NCBI GenBank assembly: GCA_905234655.1
Contig: CAJOJG010000020.1
Coordinates: 1 to 46,445 of the forward strand
Reading direction: 5' to 3'
Length of the DNA stretch: 46,445 nt
Source of the DNA: an uncultured Bacteroidales bacterium
GTDB taxonomy: Bacteria > Bacteroidota > Bacteroidia > Bacteroidales > UBA3824
Positions 8,344-16,243 of the stretch are shown here, one piece after another. The number at the start of each line of letters is the position of its first letter. Within the stretch, counting starts at the first letter, position 1. Under the pieces are notes generated by a model that was not told where the DNA came from, made no database searches, and was given only the letters and a program-made list of their open reading frames with translations. A program made the position numbers and the translations under genes.

Positions 8344-8892
8344 TTATAAGATTTTCGGAATTCTTGCTCCCATCTGCCTGAACACCTCCCATATCGCTAT
8401 CCCTGCGCTAACCGAGACGTTGAGGGAATGTTTGGTGCCGAATTGCGGGATTTCGACGCAGAGGTCGCAGAGGTTCATGATGCGGTCGTCAACGCCTTTC
8501 ACCTCGTTGCCAAAGACGAGGGCGACTTTATTATAAGGCGTGAGATTCATATTGTCTATCATCACGCTTTCTTTCGCTTGCTCAATGGCGATGATGGTGT
8601 AGCCAGCGGATTTTAGGGAATCGACAGCCTCGACGCTGTCCTTGCAACTCCCCCACTCCACCGACTGCTCCGCGCCGAGTGCCGTCTTGCGGATTTCGGC
8701 GTTTGGCGGGCAAGCGGTGATGCCACAGAGCCAAATTTTAGAAATGCGGAAAGCGTCGGCGGTGCGGAAAATAGAGCCGACATTGAGGGCGCTCCTCACA
8801 TTGTCGAGCACAAGCACCACCGGCGTTTTGTCGCATTTGCGGTACTCCTCCACACTGATGCGGTTGAGTTGCTGCATTGAGAGTTTTTCCAT
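8344..8892 (-). CDS. TrmH/SpoU family RNA 2'-O-methyltransferase
   Basis: A 182-residue SPOUT methyltransferase. Family motif 1 is NVRSALNVGSIFRTADAF, motif 2 includes LVFGNEVKGV and motif 3 is IPQFGTKHSLNVSVSAGIA; the last two form the SAM-binding knot. These enzymes methylate ribose 2'-OH in tRNA or rRNA. It lacks the N-terminal substrate-binding extension of RlmB, so it resembles short TrmH/TrmL-like members; the target base is not predictable. The start is 6 bases after the yqeY stop, so they are probably co-transcribed. Confidence 0.9.
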   Translation of the reverse strand: MEKLSMQQLNRISVEEYRKCDKTPVVLVLDNVRSALNVGSIFRTADAFRISKIWLCGITACPPNAEIRKTALGAEQSVEWGSCKDSVEAVDSLKSAGYTIIAIEQAKESVMIDNMNLTPYNKVALVFGNEVKGVDDRIMNLCDLCVEIPQFGTKHSLNVSVSAGIAIWEVFRQMGARIPKIL

Positions 8893-8898
8893 CGGGAA

Positions 8899-9348
8899 TT
8901 ATTTGTTGAGGGCGGCTTTTACCTTGTCGGCGATGATTTTTGACTCGGCCTTGCCGGCGAGTTGGGCGTTGGCGGCTTTCATCACCTTGCCCATGTCCTT
9001 GATGGAGATTGCGCCCGTCTCGGCAACGATTTTCGCCACAACTTCCTCGATTTCAGCCTCTGAGAGCTGCTTGGGAAGGTAAGCCTTGATGAAGTCGAGC
9101 TGCGCGGTCTCCTCGTCAACGAGATCCTGACGGCCTTGCTGCTGGTAGATGGCGATGGAGTCGGTGCGCTGCTTCACCATCTTTTGGATGAGCGACAGCA
9201 CTACGGCGTCGGTGATTTCGTTGCCCTTGCCGGAAGTCTGCTCTTTGAGGATTTCGGCCTTGATTGCGCGGACGGCGGCGAGTTTGAGTTGGTTTTTCTC
9301 CTTCATCGCCGACTTCATGTCTTCTTGAATTTGTTCTGTAAGTGTCAT
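8899..9348 (-). CDS. GatB/YqeY domain protein
   Basis: A 149-residue cytosolic protein covering the whole YqeY domain, the all-helical family related to the C-terminal tRNA-binding part of GatB. Typical stretches are LKLAAVRAIKAEI near 23-35, QLDFIKAYLPKQLSE near 103-117 and the terminal GKVMKAANAQLAGKA. Function in free-standing form is uncertain; a role with aminoacyl-tRNA is assumed from the GatB relationship. It sits between a TPR lipoprotein and an RNA methyltransferase on the same strand. Confidence 0.9.
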   Translation of the reverse strand: MTLTEQIQEDMKSAMKEKNQLKLAAVRAIKAEILKEQTSGKGNEITDAVVLSLIQKMVKQRTDSIAIYQQQGRQDLVDEETAQLDFIKAYLPKQLSEAEIEEVVAKIVAETGAISIKDMGKVMKAANAQLAGKAESKIIADKVKAALNK

Positions 9349-9369
9349 TGTAACAAATGTTTATGTTGG

Positions 9370-10272
9370 TTATTTTTTTGAAAGTTTGTCGTAATAAGCC
9401 GCGTTCTGCTTTTCGTTGAGGCGGGTGCAGATGCGCGAGAGGATGGCCGCGTCGTGGGGGCGTTTGTATAGGTCATACAAATGGATATAATATTCCTTCG
9501 CACGGCGGAACTCAGGGACGAGTTCTGCTGTCTTTGACTTCATAGCCTTGTAATTTGCAGTGTTTTTCTTAGCCTCATACGCCTTGACAGCGGCGGCATA
9601 CTTCTCCTCGACGGCGTTATACAACTCCTCGGCAACGAAACTGAGTCCGATGAGATTGTTGGGATTAAGGTTGTAGAGCTGGCGGGCAATCTGCCCGGCT
9701 TCGTCCGCGCGTCCAAGATGAAGACAGACATCGTGCTGCATTTCCAAAACCGCGATGTCGTCCTTATACTCGTCCGGCATGTTCTGGAACCTCAAGTGAG
9801 CCTTGCGGAAATTACCCGCCTTGTAGTATTTCATGTACAGCCGGTAGTTAACATAGCCCATTTCAGAGCCGTCAGGATAGAGCGCGGAATATTTTTCAAG
9901 AGCCTCAAGTTCCTTCTTGTCGTTCCCGACCTCGGCATAATGTTTCATCTCAAGGGTCACGATATGCTCGTCGCCGTAGCCAAGGCTCTCGGCAATGTTG
10001 AAATAGTTCATCGCTGCGGACTCCGACTGCGAGTAGAACAGACACTTCCCCGCCGAAGCGTACAAGTCGCCCGGCACAGGCTCTTTCTTGGACACGTAAG
10101 CCTCGATAATCTGGCTATACTTGTCAAACGCGCCGACATAATCCTTCTGATAATAAAGGAGATCGGCGTCCCGGGTCGCCACGACGATGTTCTTGGACCC
10201 GCCACACGAGGCGTGCATTACCGTCATGGCGACTAAGACTGACAAAACGTATATCCACTTTTTATGACCCAT
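9370..10272 (-). CDS. TPR-containing lipoprotein
   Basis: A 300-residue exported protein. The N-terminus (MGHKKWIYVLSVLVAMTVMHASCGG) is a lipoprotein signal with Cys23. The rest is predicted helical and reads as degenerate tetratricopeptide repeats: ADLLYYQKDYVGAFDKYSQ near 36-54, then ALEKYSALYP, AGNFRKAHLRF and AGQIARQLYNLNPNN. It has no catalytic motif, so a scaffold or assembly role in the periplasm or outer membrane is likely. It lies just downstream of the strong terminator that closes the Sia/ABC string, and upstream of yqeY by 21 bases. Confidence 0.75.
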   Translation of the reverse strand: MGHKKWIYVLSVLVAMTVMHASCGGSKNIVVATRDADLLYYQKDYVGAFDKYSQIIEAYVSKKEPVPGDLYASAGKCLFYSQSESAAMNYFNIAESLGYGDEHIVTLEMKHYAEVGNDKKELEALEKYSALYPDGSEMGYVNYRLYMKYYKAGNFRKAHLRFQNMPDEYKDDIAVLEMQHDVCLHLGRADEAGQIARQLYNLNPNNLIGLSFVAEELYNAVEEKYAAAVKAYEAKKNTANYKAMKSKTAELVPEFRRAKEYYIHLYDLYKRPHDAAILSRICTRLNEKQNAAYYDKLSKK

Positions 10273-10290
10273 GCTGACTTACTTTTCGAC

Positions 10291-10370
10291 AAAAAAAGAC
10301 TATTGCATCCCATATCGTTCAAGCCGTCCCGAATGGGGAAACTGTGGCATTTTTACGACATGGGATACAA
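10291..10370 (-). terminator. Long-stem intrinsic terminator after the Sia/ABC gene string
   Basis: Read on the minus strand, TTGTATCCCATGTCG (10370-10356) can pair over 15 positions, two of them G-U, with CGATATGGGATGCAA (10317-10303). A run of seven T (10297-10291) follows. The loop is about 38 bases. A second inverted repeat, GTTCAAG/CTTGAAC (10382-10376 and 10323-10317), interleaves with the first, so alternative or pseudoknotted folds are possible. Confidence 0.65.
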
Positions 10371-10399
10371 CAGCCCTTGAACGTCGAGGCGAATGATGC

Positions 10400-10876
10400 C
10401 TAATTTTTGCTTTTGCCTACGAACGAAAGGATGCCCACGGCACAAGCCTTCTTTCCGCCTTCACCTGGCTTGAACCTGATCGAAATGTAGTACATTCCGG
10501 TCTTGTTGCAGATGAAATCGAACGACTTGCGGTCAGACTTTGTCACCTTGTCATACGTGCAGCCCCACGGCTTGGAGTTCTCTGGATGCTCCGAATCATA
10601 GAGCGTAAGGACAACCTGATCCTGGAATCCGTCGGGAGCACACAGCGAGAACCTGTACTGCGTGCCCTTATTAAGCACCACAGTCCATTTCATACCAGTC
10701 TCTTCGTCGGGCGTGTCCCTCTTCAACTTTGTGTTGAAGTCGCGAAGATAAATTGCCTTCTCTGTCTGAGTAGCGCACTGGTAAACAAGCTGTTGCTTGC
10801 ATTGAGCATCCGCCTTGTCGGTGAACGAAGCCAATGCCAATACTGCAAGAACTAAGAGTATAAAAATCTTTTTCAT
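10400..10876 (-). CDS. Small secreted protein of unknown function
   Basis: A 158-residue protein with a clear Sec signal peptide (MKKIFILLVLAVLALASFT, cleavage near ADAQC). The mature part has six or more cysteines (QCKQQ, YQCAT, SLCAP, WGCTY, FICNK, KACAV), suggesting disulphides, and looks like one beta-sandwich domain. Phrases such as YRFSLCAPDGFQDQVVLTLYD recall pre-peptidase or C2-like domains, but I do not recognise the family. It is the last gene of the Sia/ABC string, 14 bases from the lipoprotein gene, and a terminator follows. A secreted partner of the transporter is a reasonable guess from position only. Confidence 0.7.
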   Translation of the reverse strand: MKKIFILLVLAVLALASFTDKADAQCKQQLVYQCATQTEKAIYLRDFNTKLKRDTPDEETGMKWTVVLNKGTQYRFSLCAPDGFQDQVVLTLYDSEHPENSKPWGCTYDKVTKSDRKSFDFICNKTGMYYISIRFKPGEGGKKACAVGILSFVGKSKN

Positions 10877-10890
10877 ATTTCTAAAGCAAT

Positions 10891-11802
10891 TTAATTTACA
10901 ATCTTGTTACGTATTTTTTCTGCTGTTGTGATAATCTCCTGAAGCTCCTCGTCGGACACCTCTACAACGCTGTACTCGTTCTGCTCGATGACGCCATCCT
11001 TCCGAACCTCAGTGTTCTCGTCGATGTGGACTGTGATTTTCACGACATCCAGCACGTCCTTGAGCTCCTCAAGGTTCTGCACAAGCTCCTCGAACTTCTT
11101 GTCGGTCTCCTTAAAAAGTTTAAGGATAGGCAGGAGATTATTCAGGATGCCCTTTTGTTCGCCGATAGTCTCGCGGAACCTCGTGTCCTTAGGCTGCTCC
11201 TTGGCAACCTGAGTGATGAGATACAGCGACTCCACCCATACGCCGGTCACAAGCAGTGCGCTGAGATTGCTGCGCTGGTTGTTGCGCAGGTGCTCGTCCA
11301 TGTTCTGGTAGCTCTGGACGCACATGACCAAAAGCGAATCAATATTGTCATTCGACGTGGCCAGGCTCTTAAGCGACTGGAAGTCGAAGAACTGTCCAAG
11401 CTTCAAGTCGTCCGTCAACTGGCGTATCGAGACCAAGTAATCGAGTATCATTGACGTCTTGGAGTACACATTGAGATAACCCAAATCGGCACTCAAGACA
11501 CCCAAACCCAATGCTTTCTTGAAACTCGAGGTATAATCCTTCACCTTTTCCGGATTAGTCAAGTATTTTGGGCTAAACTCCACTCCCGAATCCTTCAGGA
11601 GAGCCGCCATCTCCACGGGTGACGAGAAACTTGCTATGACCTCATTCATGGCGTCGGAGTTATAGTTAACATCCTGCGAGCTCATGTCGTCTCCCGGTAT
11701 AAACTTTATGTCATCCTCGGCGCCGCCGCCACATCCACCGCAACTGAATTGCATGAACGTAACACATACGAGAGCCAAAGATCCTAACCATTTGTTGCGC
11801 AT
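10891..11802 (-). CDS. Lipoprotein of unknown function in the ABC locus
   Basis: A 303-residue lipoprotein: signal MRNKWLGSLALVCVTFMQF followed by SCGGCGGG with the acylated cysteine at about residue 21. After an acidic linker the mature part is almost entirely helical, including a long heptad-like stretch (LLPILKLFKETDKKFEELVQ). It contains no enzyme motif that I recognise. It starts 39 bases after the FHA-ABC transporter stop and ends 14 bases before the next gene, so co-transcription with both is likely. It could be an outer-membrane or periplasmic partner of the transporter. Confidence 0.7.
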   Translation of the reverse strand: MRNKWLGSLALVCVTFMQFSCGGCGGGAEDDIKFIPGDDMSSQDVNYNSDAMNEVIASFSSPVEMAALLKDSGVEFSPKYLTNPEKVKDYTSSFKKALGLGVLSADLGYLNVYSKTSMILDYLVSIRQLTDDLKLGQFFDFQSLKSLATSNDNIDSLLVMCVQSYQNMDEHLRNNQRSNLSALLVTGVWVESLYLITQVAKEQPKDTRFRETIGEQKGILNNLLPILKLFKETDKKFEELVQNLEELKDVLDVVKITVHIDENTEVRKDGVIEQNEYSVVEVSDEELQEIITTAEKIRNKIVN

Positions 11803-11841
11803 GATTTTGTACTTTCTTTTTGTTTCAACAGTTACTAAAAA

Positions 11842-14800
11842 TTATTCTTCCTTTGTCTCCACAGCCGCTTTCTCCTCGGCCGCCTTCGCCGGCTGTTCAA
11901 CAATCTTCAGTTTTGTCTTGCTTGGGTCTTCGACCTTGCGCTTGAAGAGAGACTTTACCTTTCCAAATAGCGCGTCAAAATTCAAGCTGCCAGCCCAGTC
12001 GATGGTCTTCTTCAGGACATCGAAATACAGCAAGACGTAACACAAGATGCTAAAGAGCCAAATAACGACGATGTCAAAAGCGAATGTATCGTAGTATCTG
12101 CCACAAAACCATTTGCGTGGTGCATAGAAGTGGGACCTGAACCCAAAGAACGACGAATTGTCAGCGTCCAAGAATATCGGGTCCACTTGCTGTATTAAAC
12201 GGTTTTTGTAGCGAATTATTTTGTTCTTCTCATAAACATTTGTCACAATGTCCTGTAGCTTCTCGTTGTGGAACATGTTACGGCGGTTATGGTAGTAGCC
12301 ATGGCGCACACTTTCATAGTACTGCTTGCGGCTCTCTATCTCCCGCTCCGCGCGGTTGTTCATCCGGCTGTAGTAGCCGTCTATCAAGCCGAGGTAATTA
12401 TCAACCTCATCCGCCACGTCCTCGTCGAACTTCTCTATCGTAAGCTGGTCCAAACACTTACAACTGTAATCCGGCAAGCGGACCATCTCTGCGGCTATTT
12501 CCTCACGAAGAAGCGCGAGATTATACTCCTCAACACGTCTGATACGTACAGTGTCGTACTCGGGATCCTCTTCTGCAATCGAATCTATACATTCAGTTGC
12601 AGCGGTGAGTGCTTTTTGAAGTTCGGAGACGTAATAAACTTGCTTAAAATCTGCAAGGCTGCGCGCTTTCTCAACTTCGTAGAACTGGGTCTCGAACCTG
12701 TTGTCCTTGAACGACTTTACCATCAGAGCCTCGTATGACCACCTCGACGGCATCAGTTCGGCCACTATCGGGACACGTCCGACGCTGCCGATTATCTGGT
12801 TAAGTTTGTCAAAACTGAACATCGAGCCGCCCAACGCCATCTGCGGAATCATCAGGAGCGGAATCATGATGTATATCGTCACAGCGGAGTTGAATGCCGA
12901 GGATATATTAAGCCCCATCATGTTCGCGAAAACGAACATCGAGAACAGGACTATCCAGAACGAGCCATACATCGACCATTCAAACTGCAATATCGAATGT
13001 CCAACAAGTATGTATGAAATGGCCTGTATAGCCGACAGCACCGTAAGCACGACGACCTTCGCCACCAAGTAACTCGACCGGGAAAGATTAAGGAACTCCT
13101 CCCTCTTAAGTATCTTACGGTCGCGGAAAATCTCCTCCGCAGACACTGTGAGACCTAAGAACAACGCCACGATTATGCTCATGAAGATATACGGGACTAT
13201 GTTCTCGTTCTCATAAAATATATAATGCTCCTTGTTCGGGTTGGTATACCTAATCAGGAACGACAATATGCCACCCAACAATGGTGCCTCGGTAAGGTTA
13301 AGGAAGATATACTGGGCATTGCTGACCTTTGACTTCACATCCCTTCTGAGGTATATGAGGAACTGCCTCAACCAGTTAGGCACGTGCAAGTTTTTCGGCG
13401 GCTCGTTAGTGACGTCGTCGATTTTTTCAGGCACGACCTTCTCGTGGAAACGCTGTTCCCACTGCTGAGGTGCGATTTTACGTTCGTCTTTAAAATTACC
13501 ATACTCGTCGACTTTCTGCGCCTCGATGATGTCGAAGATGACCTCCGGCGTCGAGTTACCGCAGACTGGACATTCGCCCTCCTCGCTCTTGACCTGGTTA
13601 TCGGCGGTCTTGAAGTACGAGATACAGTCAATCGGATGGCCGTAATAAACCATGTAGCCGCCGGTGTCGAGGATGATCATCTTGTCGAACATCTTGTATA
13701 TCTGCGACGACGGCTGGTGGATTACCACGAAAATAAGTTTGCCTTTAAGGGTCAGCTCCCTCAAAAGGTCCATTACATTTTCAGAGTCCCTCGACGACAG
13801 ACCCGACGTAGGCTCGTCCACAAACAATATGGACGGTTCCCTGATAAGCTCGAGGGCAATGTTAAGACGCTTGCGCTGACCGCCGGAAATAAGTTTGTTA
13901 AGCGAGTTGCCCACCTTAAGGTCGCGGCGTTCATAAAGCCCAAGGCTCTTAAGCACAGCGTTGACCTTTGCAGTAATCTCCTCGTCGTTGAGATCCTTAA
14001 AACAGAACTTAGCACTGAAATACAGGTTCTCGAACACTGTCAACTCCTCGATGAGGAGGTCGTCCTGCGGGATAAGGCCGATGACGCCCTCAAGCCTCTC
14101 CTTTTGCGTGTGGAGATTAATGCCGTTAATGAGCACTTCGCCCTTCGACGGCGTGGTAATGCCGGAAAGGACATTCAACAACGTCGTCTTTCCTGCGCCG
14201 GACGCGCCCATGATGCCCACGAGCCTGCCCTGGCACTCAGAGAAGTTGATGTTGCGAAGTCCGATGGCTCCGTTCGGGAACTTGAACTCAAGGTCGTTGA
14301 CATTGAACGACAAGTTAGTGAACGTCTTGTCGGCCTGGAAGGTCGCCACAACGTCACTATAATACACCGGCTTGCCTTTGGAGAACTTGAGCGTCGCACC
14401 AGGGGCAAAAGAGTAGATGCGGTCGGCGTATATCGCCTGTCCATTAAGGAATACATCATGCTTGCCCGTGTAACGCATGAAGTACAACTCTTGCGTCGTG
14501 ACGCGCAGGATGAAAATGTCGGAATCCAAATCCTCGCACTTAATGGTCTTGGTATTTTCAAACGAATATTCATTATCGCTGATTACCAAGATATTAGGCG
14601 AGTCGAACTTCTGTGACTCGTTATTCACGACGAAATTCTCCGAATCCTTCAGCACGTCCTGCGCACCCTCTGCAATCGCAGTCTTGTCAGGATTGATGTT
14701 GAAGACCTCGCCCACGGTGTTGATGATCGCCATACGCTGCTCGGTGAACTTCTTGCTTGTGTTCACTAACTCGAACAGACGTACATAGACCACAATCTTC

Positions 14801-15162
14801 TGCTGCTGGTTAATGCTCTTGTTAATGCGCTTGCATATACCGAGGATTTTAACAGACTCCTTCACCGAAGTCAGCTCCTTGTCCTTCTCCATACGGGCGC
14901 GGGCTTCGGGATTGTTAGCGAGCTCCTTCTCAAGTTCAAGCTGCTTCTTCCGCTCGCGCTCCTGCTTGCGCAGGGCTTTCTCGTCAAGGATAAGCCCCAC
15001 CTGTTTCTTAAAATCAAGCAGCCATTCCTGCGAAGCCTCCGCGCCAAGTTGCTGTATGAGGAAACTCTCCACATACTGCAACTCCTTGTCCTCGATACCG
15101 CCGTCTTGCTTGGCAGTGAGGGCAAACAATTGGATTAACGCTCTTAAAATCTCTTCACTCAT
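11842..15162 (-). CDS. TerB-like/FHA/ABC ATPase/ABC2 permease fusion transporter
   Basis: An 1106-residue fusion. Residues 1-55 resemble a TerB-type helical domain (LFALTAKQDGGIEDKELQYV), followed by a charged coiled coil (~60-100) and more helices to ~150. Residues ~190-275 look like an FHA phosphothreonine-binding fold. The ABC ATPase has Walker A GASGAGKT at 319-326, signature ISGGQ at 425-429 and Walker B ILFVDEP at 445-451, in the ABCG/White style. CPVC (531-534) is a possible half metal site. Membrane helices of an ABC2-type permease start near 625, with a large charged segment (~840-1010) and a last helix near 1035-1055. Half-transporters like this dimerise. The neighbours suggest control by Sia-type phosphorylation; the cargo is unknown. 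Confidence 0.82.
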   Translation of the reverse strand: MSEEILRALIQLFALTAKQDGGIEDKELQYVESFLIQQLGAEASQEWLLDFKKQVGLILDEKALRKQERERKKQLELEKELANNPEARARMEKDKELTSVKESVKILGICKRINKSINQQQKIVVYVRLFELVNTSKKFTEQRMAIINTVGEVFNINPDKTAIAEGAQDVLKDSENFVVNNESQKFDSPNILVISDNEYSFENTKTIKCEDLDSDIFILRVTTQELYFMRYTGKHDVFLNGQAIYADRIYSFAPGATLKFSKGKPVYYSDVVATFQADKTFTNLSFNVNDLEFKFPNGAIGLRNINFSECQGRLVGIMGASGAGKTTLLNVLSGITTPSKGEVLINGINLHTQKERLEGVIGLIPQDDLLIEELTVFENLYFSAKFCFKDLNDEEITAKVNAVLKSLGLYERRDLKVGNSLNKLISGGQRKRLNIALELIREPSILFVDEPTSGLSSRDSENVMDLLRELTLKGKLIFVVIHQPSSQIYKMFDKMIILDTGGYMVYYGHPIDCISYFKTADNQVKSEEGECPVCGNSTPEVIFDIIEAQKVDEYGNFKDERKIAPQQWEQRFHEKVVPEKIDDVTNEPPKNLHVPNWLRQFLIYLRRDVKSKVSNAQYIFLNLTEAPLLGGILSFLIRYTNPNKEHYIFYENENIVPYIFMSIIVALFLGLTVSAEEIFRDRKILKREEFLNLSRSSYLVAKVVVLTVLSAIQAISYILVGHSILQFEWSMYGSFWIVLFSMFVFANMMGLNISSAFNSAVTIYIMIPLLMIPQMALGGSMFSFDKLNQIIGSVGRVPIVAELMPSRWSYEALMVKSFKDNRFETQFYEVEKARSLADFKQVYYVSELQKALTAATECIDSIAEEDPEYDTVRIRRVEEYNLALLREEIAAEMVRLPDYSCKCLDQLTIEKFDEDVADEVDNYLGLIDGYYSRMNNRAEREIESRKQYYESVRHGYYHNRRNMFHNEKLQDIVTNVYEKNKIIRYKNRLIQQVDPIFLDADNSSFFGFRSHFYAPRKWFCGRYYDTFAFDIVVIWLFSILCYVLLYFDVLKKTIDWAGSLNFDALFGKVKSLFKRKVEDPSKTKLKIVEQPAKAAEEKAAVETKEE

Positions 15163-15238
15163 GACGCTTTAAATTCTAAAACAGTTAAATTACAGTTATG
15201 ACTTTCTAAGCCGACTACGATATTATCAATTCCAAGGA

Positions 15239-15619
15239 TTAAACAGAGTACGGCACCTGCTCGAAGGGCACTTCGACGATTTCGGAATATTCCTCGCCGG
15301 CCTCTTCCATGTCCTCGTCGTCGTCCGGGTAATGCCACCTTACGAGAACGTCATGGCCGTCGCTGCTGATGTCCTCGAGCTTGAGAAGCACATCGAGGAG
15401 CAACTTCGACGAAGCCGTGTTGAAGTATTCAAGTTTGAAGTCGAACACAGTCTTCTCGAGCGGGTCTTCCTTGTATGCGTCAAGCCATTCGAGAATCGGT
15501 TTGTAGAACACTACTACATCCTCCGGGAGTGAACGGCCCGAGATCTCGAAAATGTTGTTTTCCTTATCCAATGTAACTGTTGGGGTATCATCAGTACCCT
15601 GTATTTTTATAACTGACAT
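15239..15619 (-). CDS. siaC: SiaC-like phosphoprotein (DUF1987)
   Basis: A 126-residue cytosolic protein of the DUF1987/SiaC family. In Pseudomonas aeruginosa SiaC is phosphorylated by the kinase SiaB and dephosphorylated by the PP2C phosphatase SiaA, and it acts like an anti-sigma-factor-antagonist switch on the diguanylate cyclase SiaD. The key threonine is Thr68 there; here the motif YFNTASSK puts a threonine at exactly residue 68. The C-terminal ~25 residues are strongly acidic (DDDEDMEEAGEE). It sits between the kinase (13 bases) and the FHA-ABC transporter (76 bases). No GGDEF protein is present, so its output partner must differ. Confidence 0.82.
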   Translation of the reverse strand: MSVIKIQGTDDTPTVTLDKENNIFEISGRSLPEDVVVFYKPILEWLDAYKEDPLEKTVFDFKLEYFNTASSKLLLDVLLKLEDISSDGHDVLVRWHYPDDDEDMEEAGEEYSEIVEVPFEQVPYSV

Positions 15620-15632
15620 AATTATTTGATAT

Positions 15633-16211
15633 TTATTCTTTTATTCTTGAAATAGTTGAAGTAAGGACGAAGAACGAGTTAACGTTGTCTATCGTCAGGA
15701 AACTGTATAGCAGCTTTTGTCCGGTCTTACGGGCAATGTCTATGAAGCCGAGGCCGGCACCGCCCCTGTCGGAGATAGTACCCTCGCGCATCTGCTGCTT
15801 GTAGAGTTTGTTGAGACCGTCTTTGTCTTGCTTGTTGACGTTCTCAAGGATTGACCGCAGTTTTTCTACATTGACGTTCTTAATAATATTACCGGTGGTA
15901 ACATTATATTCCGTCGCGGCTTTCGAGACCATGAAAATGCCCCTGCCGTCCTTGGCCGACTCGTTGGCGTTGCCTTCGGAGTGCTTGCTGATGTTCTGTA
16001 GGCATTCCACCATTACGTGGAACACCTTTTTCTGAACGGAGCTCGGGTCCTCCTCTCTCGCCATGTCGGTCTCCGCAAGCGAGGTGAACGCCTTTGTTAT
16101 CTGGTGCGTTATCTCGCCTTCGTAAGCCAAGTTGATATTGTTACGCTTCATCTTTACGTAGAAGTCGTACACAAAATCCAGCGACTCGTTATGTTCTTTG
16201 GTGTTTGCCAT
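15633..16211 (-). CDS. siaB: SiaB-like protein kinase (DUF6272, GHKL fold)
   Basis: A 192-residue GHKL-fold kinase related to SiaB, the anti-sigma-factor-like kinase of SiaC. The N box is VFHVMVECLQNISKHS with Glu69, Asn73 and His77. The G box is DRGGAGLGFIDIARKTG near 148-164, matching ATP-binding glycines. It has no membrane or sensor part, so its input must come from phosphatase activity or partners. It lies between the SpoIIE-type phosphatase (32 bases) and SiaC (13 bases), the order siaA-siaB-siaC known from pseudomonads. Confidence 0.8.
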   Translation of the reverse strand: MANTKEHNESLDFVYDFYVKMKRNNINLAYEGEITHQITKAFTSLAETDMAREEDPSSVQKKVFHVMVECLQNISKHSEGNANESAKDGRGIFMVSKAATEYNVTTGNIIKNVNVEKLRSILENVNKQDKDGLNKLYKQQMREGTISDRGGAGLGFIDIARKTGQKLLYSFLTIDNVNSFFVLTSTISRIKE

Positions 16212-16243
16212 AATATTTTCCGTATTGTATATTATGATACTTA

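Noticed and set aside
13384..14616. 410-codon plus-strand ORF inside the ABC transporter gene
   Set aside because: Antisense to the ATPase domain with all its motifs; no recognisable domain of its own.
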